Assembly: GCA_037953625.1 (NCBI GenBank)
Contig: CM075651.1
Coordinates: 136,800,501 to 136,864,500, forward strand
From: Crotalaria pallida
Taxonomy: Eukaryota; Streptophyta; Magnoliopsida; Fabales; Fabaceae
Length of the DNA: 64,000 bases
Direction of reading: 5' to 3'
Below, one piece after another: positions 45,137-55,300 of this stretch. Position 1 is the first letter of the stretch, and every line of letters begins with the position of its first letter. The notes under the pieces are model-generated. The model did no database searches. It had not been told where the DNA came from and worked only from the letters and a program-made list of their open reading frames with translations. A program made the position numbers and the translations under genes.

Positions 45137-46387
45137 CTTTCTCTTTCTTGCTTCAAGATATCACTTTTGCTCAGTAAAAAATAATATTAATCTTGATCGC
45201 TCAATGCCTTCATAATTCATTTGTTCCTCATTCTTATACTCCCCTCGCAAACAAACTTGCTTATAGCCACGTCACACACATCAACGCCCTCAAAGCAAAG
45301 GATCAAAAGAAATTATTAGAACAATCACATATTCCAATAAAGTAATTAAATTTTTTTTCTATTCTTAATATTTTATGCAAAGTAAAAAGAACGAAACCAC
45401 CTGAACATTTTGTTCAAACACTTTGCAATCATCACTTCAGCTTTGCTAATCGGACTTGTGAAGATGCTCCTGACCCTTTATCTATAATTTGATTTCTTTG
45501 ACACCAAGTGTTACATGATAGACAGTAATCCTTAAGATGGTTAGAAATATTGGTTCCTTAAATAAATAAATAAATAAAATAGAAAAGATGGAGAAGAGAT
45601 GAAAATCAATATAATAAATTTATAGTCTGAGACGTGTATAAATATACTGTCCTTAAGGATTATTTCGCCTTATATACGAAACTCACATACTCTTCCAGGA
45701 TGACATATAGGCTCCAAAACTTAACAAGAATTATATCATCATCAACTCTGAAAATATAAGGCAATGCCTTTTTACTCTCTTGCTCTCTATCACATACAAG
45801 GGAATTCTTTTTCTATACATAGAAGAATATATAATATATATGGACGTTGGAGCCTTGCGATTAGACGTAGAAGAAGCTCATCGATGATGAAAGAAGCATC
45901 ATGGCAGGTTGAGAGGAATACTACAAATTGCACTATAAACTTCTCCATTATTATTATATAAAAAGAAAAAAAACACAAAACACATAATAGTTATGCTAAG
46001 AGATATAAGGGATGTGATATATGCAAGAAAGTATTCCAAAGGAAAAATAATGAAATAATAATATCTAATAAATTTGTAACGGTTGATTTATGAAATATAA
46101 CTGCAATAGTTAAATAAAAATAAATGACATAAATACAAAACTTTAAATAAAAATAACGGTAACATAAATATGTAACTGAAATATTTAAAATAAAATGCTC
46201 TTAATAAATACTATTTAATAATTTCAATTATAAATTAAAGGCTTAATTGCATAATTGGTCATTTATCTTATTTATTAGATTCACTTTGGTCCTTTATCTT
46301 TTTTTTGCAATTTACTCGTCCTTTATTTTTTTAAAAAAAGATTCAGTTTAGTCCTTCCGTTAAAATAAAGTTAAATGAGAAGGAATA

Positions 46388-46498
46388 AAATTCATGTTGG
46401 GAGACTCACCTGCCATAGCCAGGCACGCGACCCGGGTCGGATCCGGATGTACCTAGGTAGTACTTAGGGAACCGGGTGGGCAACCAAAAAAAAAAAAA
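46388..46498 (+). mobile_element. SINE-like insertion in the left arm
   Basis: 111 bp ending in a run of A, flanked by an exact 11-bp repeat gagaaggaata (46377-46387 and 46499-46509). A GC-rich body contains 'cgacccgggtcggatcc', reminiscent of a pol III B box. It is absent from the right arm of the foldback, so it inserted after that element formed. Confidence 0.82.
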
Positions 46499-46523
46499 GA
46501 GAAGGAATATATTCCCTCTTCTA

Positions 46524-47074
46524 GGCTTAATTGCATAATTGGTCCTTTATCTTATTTATTAGATTCACTTTGGTCCTTTATCTTAATATTCCAAGAATAT
46601 TCTCTCTTCTTCTTCATCTTCCTCTGCTCTCTCCTTACAGCGGCGGCAACCACCATGAGTTCACACCCTCTTCCCTCGAAAATCATCAAATTTCTTCAAC
46701 ATTCTTCAATTTTTCACGGTTTTTAAGCTTTATTTTCATTATTCCTCAAACAAATTCGTGTTTTTTGTTCTTTTTTCCTCAAAATCCGAATTCTAGGGTC
46801 CATTTTCTAAAACCTTGGTTATCAACAATGGTCTCCTCCTCTGAATTTGCTGGAAAACGTGTGAAAACACGTGCAAAACGCTTCAACAACTCCGATTAAT
46901 TTCTAAAAATGGCGGCGACGGTGTGGGCGGTGGCGGCGGCGCCCATGGTGGCTGCCACCTCTGTAAGGAGAGAGTAGAGGAAGAAGAAGAAGAGGGAATA
47001 TTCTTGGAATATTAAGATAAAGGACCAAAGTGAATCTAATAAATAAGATAAATGACCAATTATACAATTAAGCC
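46524..47074. repeat. Inner inverted-repeat unit with GC-rich centre
   Basis: Starts GGCTTAATTGCATAATTGG again and ends ccaattatacaattaagcc. Arms pair for about 130 bp, through 'cttaatattccaagaatatt' and 'ctctctccttacag' / 'ctgtaaggagagag'. The unpaired centre (46640-46950) includes GC-rich 'ggcggtggcggcggcgcc' and the open frame MVSSSEFAGKRVKTRAK. The centre is a possible captured host fragment of unknown source. Confidence 0.75.
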
Positions 47075-47288
47075 TAGAAGGGGAATATTCTTGGAATATT
47101 TCTTCTCATTTAACTTTATTTTAACGGAATGACCAAACTGAATCTTAAAAAAAAAAATAAAGGACCAGTAAATTGCAAAAAAAAGATAAAGGACCAAAGT
47201 GAATCTAATAAATAAAATAAAGGACCAATTATGCAATTAAGCCTAAATTAAATTATTTTGAAATAAAATAATAAATATTTTTCCAACA

Positions 47289-48121
47289 GATTGTTGAGAA
47301 GATTAAACATAATACATGGTCATGGCTCAAAAGAGGTTTACCAGTCTTGTTTAAGACAAAACTTTGTTTATTGTTTTCTTTTTTTAATTTAATTCTTAAG
47401 TCTATGTCACAACTATTAAAAAATAATATTGATAATAGTTGTATCATGAAAAAATTCATTGTCTTAAAGATAAGATTGGCATATAGCCGTGATACAAGTA
47501 TATCATTGATCTTGCTCCTAAAACTAGCATAGCAGATCACGGATTCGTGTTCTGAGATCAAAAACTTGGAATGACACAAAGAGAAAAAGTTGCTTAGAAA
47601 AGAATAAAAAGAAGGAAGAATTCATTTTTCTATGTTATTTTGGCTAACCAATGTGGCCTTTTATATTGCCACTGCAATAATCATAGACTTATGGCTCATT
47701 ATTTATCATCAAAACCGAAAAATAGTTTAAGTCATTAAACTAAATTTATTAACTTGAAACGGTATTAGGTTCAACAAGACTACTTCAAAAACTCAATTAG
47801 ATATTTGCTAATGATGAAAAGTGAATGAAAATATATAAAAGCTAAATATTAATTAAGAATGAACAATATGAAACTAGATTTTTCATCGGAATGTCATTAT
47901 TCCAACAACAACCTGCATCTAATATGGGATAAGAACAATTAATAAGTAAAACATCACGTCTTGAACCAAAAACTTTAAAATAATAATTTTAAAAGTCACT
48001 TGTAAACTTTTTCGTTATGTAATTTTCACTCGCACTTAAATACCCAAATCTACATGAAAAAAGCAGTGACCGCCACTGACTGGGAATATAAACAGGAACT
48101 CCCTCATTATGGTTCTAAGTT
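47289..48121. other. Intergenic DNA, possible LINE scrap
   Basis: At 47291-47345 the plus strand reads IVEKIKHNTWSWLKRGL, similar in style to the C-terminal end of plant LINE polyproteins; this is too short to be sure. The rest, up to the P450 stop codon, is AT-rich and includes the probable P450 3' UTR. Confidence 0.3.
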
Positions 48122-50401
48122 CTAACTAGCAAATGAGTGATACAAAATGGGAACCAAGTACAAATCATGTTTTCTTCTAACAGCCATGCCAAATGATTCA
48201 GTCATATCAAGTTCTTCATACTTATTCCCATCAGGCATCTTCCAATCAAAATGGAACAGCAAATTTGCAAGAATGAGTTCAATGTTAGCCATGCCAAATG
48301 CAATGCCAGGACACATCCTCCTTCCAGCACCAAATGGAATAAACTGAAAATCTGCGCCTTTGTAATCGATCGCGCTATCAACGAACCTCTCTGGATAAAA
48401 TCTCTCAGCTTCAATCCAGTATTTAGGATCCCTCCCCATTGCCCAGACATTAACAATGACCTTGCTCTTAGCTGGTATCTCATACTCATTAATGTTACAT
48501 CTCTCACTGCATTCCCTTGGCAGTAATAATGGAACAGGAGGATGTAGGCGCAAGGTTTCTTTGATAACTGATTTTAAGTATTTCAGTTCATGTAGATTAG
48601 CTTCATCTACATATAACTTTTCATCATAAACCCTTCTTACCTCAGCTTGTGCTCTTTCCATCACCCTTGGATTTTTGACAAGTTCTGACATTGCCCACTC
48701 TAAGGTTTTCGCTGTAGTACCGGTACCAGCACCAAAGATATCCTGAAAGAAAATGCTAATAACATGAACAGAATTGCCAACTTTTTTTCTTAGAGCACTA
48801 CTACCACACTAGTATCAAATGAAACTCTAACTTGATGCGGCTAAGGATTCATTTTCTTAAATTAATTTCCATGGCAAAGCAGTTTTAATCAAATTCAGGA
48901 CTCAAAAAAGATTTTACTGAAAGCTTTCCATGGAAATTTCTTCACTTAAATATGTACATGTGAGTGTCTTGAAATTGCAGTTTTTTAACATACTGTTGAT
49001 ATTTAACTTCTCTGTATATTATGAGTCTTGCTTTTCCTCTGTTTGCAGCAAGCAGTATTTAACAAAAAAAAAGTACTCTACTCTGCATTATGAAAAGCAA
49101 AGTTTTATTTGGTGATCTACTATTCTTCAGAATATTCAGGGAATTTTGATTTTCAAAACAAAAAGTACTCTACTCTGCATTATGAAAAGCAAAGTTTTCT
49201 GCAAAGTTTTCAAAGATATCTCAACTTTGTAAAGTTGTACAAATAACATTCATCCAAAGCAGACTACTCTACTGTATTTAATCCATATTTGATGATATTG
49301 TCCCCAATAAATAGCTCTGTTGGTAAAGCCATGGGACATAACTGTAAGCACCTATGTTCGAATCCTGACATAAGCACAATTTCCCTTTTCCTTTCCCCGA
49401 AAAAAAAAAAAGCATGCCTATCAAAAAGTTGATATTTAATACATATATTGAACTTTTCTTTTTTGCAATTATGTGATTTGTAAGAGGAAGACACTAACCA
49501 AAATTGTTGCTTTGACAACATTGTCAGATAGAGGATGCTCAAGGTTGCCTTGCTTCTGAAGCTTTAGTAGGACATCAACCAGATCCTCACCTTCTTTTTC
49601 TGAAGTCATGTCCCTATGATAACAGACAATATTCCCAAGGATCCTATCAATTTCTTGATGGAGTTTCTCAGCTTTGGACCTTAACCCTGTCAAAAATTGA
49701 AGCACTTTGATGGAAGGATACAAGTCAGAAATGGAGAAACCAGCAGCTACTTTCGACACATCACTCATAACATCTATGAATGCTTCTTGATCTTTTGATT
49801 TTAACCCCAAGGCTATTCGCGACGTTAAGTCACATGCCAATAAATTTACCATCTTACTCAGGTTGATAGACGACCCTTCATTCAAACATATCTCTTTAAC
49901 CAAATTTGATGCCTCCTCTTTTCGAACCCCTCGAAAAGATTCGACACGTTTCGTAGTTAGTAGCTCAAAAGTGCAAATCTTTCTCATCTGTCTCCAGTAA
50001 CTTCCATAAGGGGAAAAGGTCATACCCTTTGAACCATAGGTTATAATATCTGCAGCAATAACATAAGGCCTATTAGCAAAGTTGATATCATGTGTTTTCA
50101 TTACTTCTTTGGCTATTTCAGGAGAAGAAACCACAATAGCAGGAAGTGAACCAAGCTTAATATGCATCAAAGGACCATATTGTTTGGATAGTTTAGCTAG
50201 GCCATGATGTGGCATAGCAGTAAGCTGGTGTATGTTCCCTAAAAGAGGGAGTTTTGGTGGTCCTGGTGGAAGGTTGAGGTTTGAAGAAGCCTTGGCTTTT
50301 GATTTCCAAAATATTCTAACCACTATGAATAACAAGAAGAGGGGGAGGAAGAAGGGTAAGATTGCAGGTGATGGAATAATGTTCAGGAAACCCAACTCCA
50401 T
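48122..50401 (-). CDS. Cytochrome P450, CYP71D-like
   Basis: Two exons, 50401-49499 (301 codons) and 48742-48122 (206 codons plus stop), separated by a GT/AG phase-0 intron (49498-48743), give 507 residues, the usual size. The N-terminus starts MELGFLNIIPSPAIL with a hydrophobic ER anchor, followed by the proline hinge PPGPPKLPLLGN. Further signatures are helix C WRQMRK, the K-helix KETLR (ExxR), PERF, and the haem loop FIPFGAGRRMCPG with the cysteine ligand. Overall similarity is to the CYP71D subfamily, ER-bound monooxygenases of terpenoid, flavonoid and other specialised metabolism; the substrate cannot be read. The I-helix oxygen-binding motif is AGTGTT where the family has AGT(D/E)T(T/S): the conserved acid is glycine. 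No stop or frameshift is present. The intron contains a SINE and a 40-bp duplicated segment. No neighbouring pathway gene is visible except the distant isoflavone reductase pseudogene. Confidence 0.93.
49068..49201. repeat. Direct repeat in the P450 intron
   Basis: 'agtactctactctgcattat' followed by 'gaaaagcaaagtttt' occurs twice, at about 49071-49107 and 49162-49198, separated by about 55 bp. A simple local duplication. Confidence 0.85.
49303..49412 (+). mobile_element. SINE in the P450 intron
   Basis: 'aatagctctgttggtaaagc' (A-box-like) and 'tgttcgaatcctgacat' (B-box-like) followed by an A-run (49399-49410). Orientation is opposite to the P450. No TSD was identified. Confidence 0.7.
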
Positions 50402-50648
50402 GGTTGTGAGTGAATTGCTCGAATGAGTTTGACGGTGGATACAAGCATCGGTCGGTCACAACTCACAACTAAATACTCCAATGTTTCGGTCGGTCAAAAT
50501 TAAAATGCTAACTCATGGCACTGGTTAAAAAAGTAATTATATGTTCAACAAAAAAAAATAATTATAAATAAAAATTATCGGAAATTGAGATTTTGATTTT
50601 TTCGAGAGAAAGATCAATGTTGACTTAAATTTTTTTCTATATGTAGTA
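50402..50648 (-). promoter_or_regulatory. P450 upstream region
   Basis: About 250 bp between the start codon and a Stowaway-like MITE. No unambiguous TATA box or known element is visible. The repeated 'cggtcggtca' at about 50449 and 50483 could be noted as a short direct repeat. Confidence 0.25.
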
Positions 50649-50922
50649 CTCCCTCCGGTCTTATATATAGGACATACTTAACCGTATTTCTCGGACCAAG
50701 AAAAATTTTATGAATTCTATGAGAATATATTGTAACATTACAATTTTACCCTCAACTTTTCTTGAAAAATTCACACTCACAATGAACAACAAAAAACACA
50801 TGCATTTAATAAGGGCAAAAAAGAGAAAAAGCAATAAATGATGCATAGAAAATACAAAATGTCTTATATATAGGACCAAAGATTGCTTCTAGAATATGTC
50901 CTATATATAGGACCGGAGGGAG
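50649..50922. repeat. Stowaway-like MITE
   Basis: CTCCCTCCGGTCTTATATATAGG at the left, its inverse ending CCGGAGGGAG at the right, with TA on both sides. Interior closely related to the MITE at 53412 ('attctatgagaatatattgt', 'acaattttaccctcaacttt'). It lies about 250 bp upstream of the P450 start. Confidence 0.85.
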
Positions 50923-52669
50923 TAACCTGTTAGCAAAATCCTCTAAGATTAAGGGGTTTGTTTTGAAAAATTTAGTGTGTTTTGATTTTAATTTTGAACT
51001 AATTTTTTACTATGGGTATCAAATCAAAATGTTTGAAAAATTAAGGATAAGTTCTTATCAAAATAATTTTTAGTGGTTAAACCAAAAATATATTGAAATT
51101 TTAGGGACATAAACATTGATAAAGCCTTAAGATTATATTAATAAATAATCAAATGATGTAAGTCTTTTAATTGCAGTTAATAAATTTTATGTAATTATAT
51201 ATTATTTAAAAAATGTGCAAAAAGTTTTGATAAAAAAAATATAATCATAAAAATAATATTTTTTACTATTTTTATTATAAATCAAAGTTTAAAAGATTTT
51301 ATTGGTCTTAATTATATTTTTTTATGCATTATTGATTATTCTTTTTTTTCTTTTTTCTTTTATTAAATATTTTGATTAACTATGTTTTTTTTGTATTAAT
51401 TGATTAACGAACTTTTTAAGAAGAATTGAGAAGATAAAATTATAATATTACAATACATTTTTATTGAATTAATTTATAAATATGTGATTTAGTTAAATAT
51501 GCTTTACAACAAGAGGTACAATAATATATTGATTATATATTGTATTCGGTAAAATAGTAAAGAAAAACATAAACTACATTAATACTATTTTAAACGGAGG
51601 GGGTAATGGTCTAATGGATAACGAAAAGCATTTTTCTTTGTCCTTTTGCAATTTGGATTTCAAGTTTTCAAATTATTGAAGGTGATTCAAGCATTGCCGC
51701 CTTGCCGGCATTGACATTTTACCATCCATGATTAACTTGTCTTTGTGAGAATTGACTTTTGGAACCTAGCAGTCTACCACTGAAGCTCGTGACATCATGT
51801 GTTATTGTGTTTTGTTGGTGTGTTTTGTTGGGTTTGATTATAGGCTTATGTGCATTTTCATATGTAGAAATGAAATAAATAATTTGATAAATACAAATTA
51901 GAAATAAATAATTTGATAGGAAAAGGACAATTTACCAAAACATAAATAAAAGAACTTAATTACATTTTTTATCCTTTATCTTTATTGATTATGTGATTTA
52001 AGTTCAATGGTGTCAAACTTGGATTGTAGTAGGAAATAAACCGAAAATGGCTCCGGTTTAGGTTTAATGAATTTAACCAATTATATTAGATGGTTTGACC
52101 CGCAAATATAATCACATAAAGACAAAGTGGTTCAAAATATATACTAGAAAAATGTTAAAAAGATAACACTTGTTAATAAAAAAAACCAAATGTTTTAGAA
52201 AAATATTGAAACATGTATAATTTTGTATTTTTGAGAGATAATATACACTTATGAATATTTTTCTAATCCTAGTAACCTTAGAACACTTATTAATAATAAG
52301 ATGCTATACACTATTATAAATTATAATGATGGAAAAAATAGATGACCCACAAATTACTCCTTCCTTTATGTTGATTTAAAAAAATGTTATACATTAGAAT
52401 TTAATTTCGCAAATTCGCTAGTTTTAGGATGTCCATACTTTATTTGTTTATAATAAATCATATATTTATAATTGTATATTTGTTCTTCTGATTTTTTTTA
52501 AGGTTCTTACTAAGGGCACTTGTTAGAATTACTAGAAAAGGAAATTTAATCATAAGTCTACTATACTTTATCTCTTGAGAATATAAAAAAATACATTTTT
52601 CAACGACATTTAACTACATTTAAATGCTTAACTAGTACCTTAAGAGCACTTGTTAGCATTTTATTTTTT
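50923..52669. other. AT-rich intergenic DNA with a segment shared with 32 kb
   Basis: No gene. 51530-51595 and 51605-51785 correspond to 31985-32050 and 32228-32400 in the same orientation. The rest is unrecognised AT-rich DNA. Confidence 0.5.
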
Positions 52670-53080
52670 GGCTTAAATATCAAAATGGTCCCTATAATTA
52701 TTGCTCATTTTGAAATTAGTCCCTATAAAAAAATTTCTTTGGTTTTGATCCTTGACATTATTTATTGTTTTGATTTTGGTCCCTGACATTATTTATTGTT
52801 TTGATTTTAGTCCCCCATGTATAAAATTGGATGGAAATCACTGCCGTGGCCTACCAAAATGGTGGTCAAGAGGCTGTTGCTACTGGGAATGGTGATCAAG
52901 AGGTTATTGCTACTGGGAACGAGCAATCATCTGCACAACTTGCACAGTCATGTAGAAAGAGAGCTAGATCAATTGATAAAGCCCTCTTTCTACATGACTG
53001 TGCAGGTTGTGTAGATGGATGATCATTTCTAGTAGTAGCAGCCTCTTAACCATCATTCTCAGCAGTAACAACCTCTTGAC

Positions 53081-54312
53081 CAGTGACGGATCCAGAAATT
53101 TTTAACTGTGGGGGCGACACGTGTATAAATATATAATATTACAATTATATTCCATCCATTCTTATATTTGGTCATTTTATATTTTTTAGGAGGTATTTAA
53201 TTTTTTTTCCTAAATTACACATATTAAAATAGTGTTTTGATTAACTAAATTTAATTTATCATAAAAGAAGTAATGTAAATAAAATAAGTAAAAGTATAAA
53301 ATTGATAGATATCTTTTTGTTAAAAAAACAATTCAACTGCTTATCTTAATCCGTGTGTTTTGATTAAGTGTGACTTGTAAAATATTAACGAAGAGAATAA
53401 TATATTGCTTACTCCCTCCGATCCTTATTATAGGGCATACTTAACCGAATTACACATACCAAGGAAAGTGGTTGATTTTATGAATTCTATGAAAATATAT
53501 TGTAACATTACAATTTTACCCCCTTAACTTTTCTTGGAAAATTCACACTCATTAATGAACAATAAAAAACACATAGATAGTCAAAGCATTTAATAAGGGC
53601 AAAAAAGAGAAAAATCAATAAATGATGCATAGAAAATATAAAGTGACTTATAATTAAGACCAAGAAAACTTTCTAGAATGTGACCTATATATAGGACCGG
53701 AGGGACTACAAAACAATATAAAATATATTTACGAAAAAAAACATATTAATTTCTATTGTCATCAAGAGATACTTAACATTTAGATAATGTAAGTCATATA
53801 AAAATCACATAATAATAGCATTGCCACAACAATACAATTTCAAAATAGAAAAAATTCAATATGATACTAGTTTTATAGTTATTCTAGTAATAATAGCCCA
53901 CGTGGTCATTACCAAGTTTTATGGTTTGGGAGTTGGAAGTTTCAGGTTCGATCTTGGCCACCATCATTTGGTGGATTTAATTTTCCTTCCCCTATCTCTG
54001 TAAAAAAACCAGAAAAACTCTTTGCCTATAAAAAAAATAATATTTATACATATGGTGAAAGTCAAACATGTTACTCAACAAAAGCTTTGTGCTAAAATTT
54101 AACATAAAAAAAATCTCCAAGACAGGTTTCAAACATGTGATGACATTCATTAGCTTATGAACTCAAGCCACTATGCTGCAGGATTGTTTAGGTAACTTTT
54201 TCACAAAACAATACATTTATAACATAAATATTTGAGTGTATTATAAAAAATAAATAAAAATTTTTTTGTGGGGGCACGTGCCCCCTCTAGTTGTTATGTG
54301 GCTCCGTCCCTG
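53081..54312. mobile_element. Non-autonomous hAT element
   Basis: Termini CAGTGACGGATCCAG and, inverted at the right, CAGGGACGGAGCCAC. Exact 8-bp TSD CTCTTGAC (53073-53080 and 54313-54320), the hAT length. 'gtgggggcgacacgtg' near the left end mirrors 'gcacgtgccccc' near the right. No transposase domain; a MITE is nested inside. The text 'ttcaggttcgatcttggcca' at 53940 looks like a SINE B box within it. Confidence 0.9.
53412..53706. repeat. Stowaway-like MITE nested in the hAT element
   Basis: CTCCCTCCGATCC at the left and GGACCGGAGGGAC at the right, TA on both sides. Interior shared with 50649-50922. Confidence 0.85.
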
Positions 54313-54640
54313 CTCTTGACCACCATTCCGTTAGGCCATGTTAACGATTTTCATCCAATTTAAATGCGGGGGACTAAAATCAAAACAATAAATAATGTTA
54401 GAGACCAAAACCAAAGAAAAAATTTTATAGGGACCAATTTCAAAATGAGCAATAATTATAGGGACCATTTTGATATTTAAGCCTTATTTTTTTAATTAGA
54501 TAACTCGACGCCAGTTTACCATTGTCGATGGCAACCTTTGGCCAAAGATGATCACACCCGTTTTTAAAGAATGAAGACTCTTGAAATTATTCTCATGGTG
54601 GGTACACTCATTCATAATGATACTAAAAACCAATTATATA

Positions 54641-54912
54641 CTCCCTCCGTTCCAATTTAACTGTCACTTTAGCAATTTCACACATATTAAGAAAGTCATT
54701 TAATATTTCAATTTTCAAGAGAATTATTAAATAACTTTACTATAATACCCTTAAAGTACATTAATTATCACCCATTTCACATATTTCAACACATTAAATG
54801 CAAGGTTAAAGGTGGAAAAAATCAATTAATACATCCTCGAATTCCTAAAGCGACAAATAATTTGAAACAAGTTAAAAATGCTAAAGTGACAGATAATATG
54901 GAACGGAGGGAG
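54641..54912. repeat. Stowaway-like MITE, second family
   Basis: CTCCCTCCGTTCCAATTTAAC at the left; right end ...aatatggaacggagggag; TA on both sides. The interior includes 'tgtcactttagcaatttc' and its inverse 'gctaaagtgacag'. Confidence 0.88.
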
Positions 54913-55056
54913 TAATAAATATATATGAATTAGGGTAGTTACGTCTTGTAATGATAAAAATTTATGGGCTTAATGATTAGAATTAAATAGAGGAAATGAG
55001 AGTGCACGGCTACACACCCTCCCCCTCTTACAAATACTTGAACATGCTATAGTTTA

Positions 55057-55285
55057 TTTATTTATTTATTTATTTTATTTATTTTAATTTTTTAACAAAA
55101 GTTTAGGTGAGTTGGGCTCCGGGAGCTCACCAAGGTCAAGGCAGGCCTTCGGGCTCAAAGAGCGTTTACAGAGGTATTTACAAATTACTCATCAACACCG
55201 TCCTCACATCAGTGGAATTCGAACCCGAGATCCTTCTCAATCCCGGACTCAATCCTTACCAACTGAGCCAACTGTTGTTGGCTAT
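55057..55285 (-). mobile_element. SINE (tRNA-derived type), minus strand, with 15-bp TSD
   Basis: Flanked by an exact repeat acatgctatagttta (55042-55056 and 55286-55300). On the minus strand it starts with A-box-like TTGGCTCAGTTGGTAAGG, has the B-box GGGTTCGAATTCC, and ends in an A/T-rich tail with ATAAA repeats. The short plus-strand ORFs across it are not genes. Confidence 0.92.
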
Positions 55286-55300
55286 ACATGCTATAGTTTA

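Larger units (their letters stand above)
43809..45537 (-). other. Interior of the old LTR element, part 2
   Basis: AT-rich non-coding sequence up to the diverged PBS near 45500. It contains a short retroposon (44181) and a TAA microsatellite (45092). No gag/pol similarity seen. Confidence 0.5.
46240..47243. mobile_element. Mutator-like foldback element
   Basis: Begins GGCTTAATTGCATAATTGG and ends in its inverse (ccaattatgcaattaagcc). The exact 9-bp TSD TAAATTAAA lies at 46231-46239 and 47244-47252. Comparison with the uninterrupted LTR copy near 42057 shows precisely one such 9-mer, which confirms the insertion. The arms are paired along most of the element. It carries a SINE-like insertion in the left arm and a second inverted-repeat unit (46524-47074) in the middle. 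No transposase. Confidence 0.93.
34331..47288 (-). mobile_element. Old LTR retrotransposon, minus strand, heavily invaded
   Basis: Two LTRs (34331-42104 and 45538-47288, both interrupted) flank a 3.4-kb interior. An exact 5-bp TSD GATTG lies at 34326-34330 and 47289-47293. The LTRs begin TGTTAGAAATATTGG and end TTTTTCCAACA in plus-strand terms. A purine tract (gaaatatgtggggga on the minus strand, 42105-42119) abuts the LTR at 42104, so that is the 3' LTR and the element runs on the minus strand. A diverged tRNA-Met-like PBS (acttggtgtcaaaga, minus strand, about 45493-45507) lies some 30 bp inside the other LTR. No gag or pol is found in the interior, so the element is non-autonomous or eroded. 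Its style is Copia-like (inference). Later insertions account for more than 9 kb of its 12,958 bp. Confidence 0.85.
45538..47288 (-). repeat. 5' LTR of the old element, split by a Mutator-like insertion
   Basis: 45538-46239 plus 47253-47288 give an LTR of about 738 bp matching the split copy at 34331-42104. The first bases read tggttag rather than tgttag, a small mutation at the inner end. Ends TTTTTCCAACA, then TSD GATTG. Confidence 0.82.
52670..54483. mobile_element. Palindromic Mutator-like element hosting a hAT element
   Basis: Ends GGCTTAAATATCAAAATGG and ccattttgatatttaagcc, with a 9-bp TSD TTATTTTTT (52661-52669 and 54484-54492). Removing the hAT insertion and its duplicated 8-mer leaves about 575 bp that is inverted-repeat almost to the centre (near 52970, 'agatcaattgat'). 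Left 'gcacagtcatgtagaaagag' pairs with 'ctctttctacatgactgtgc'. No transposase. Short ORFs at 52817-53022 lie in the palindrome. Confidence 0.88.

Noticed and set aside
52817..53022. Two overlapping ORFs with VATGNGDQEVIATGN repeats
   Set aside because: They span the centre of a palindromic Mutator-like element; the reading follows from the inverted and tandem repeats.
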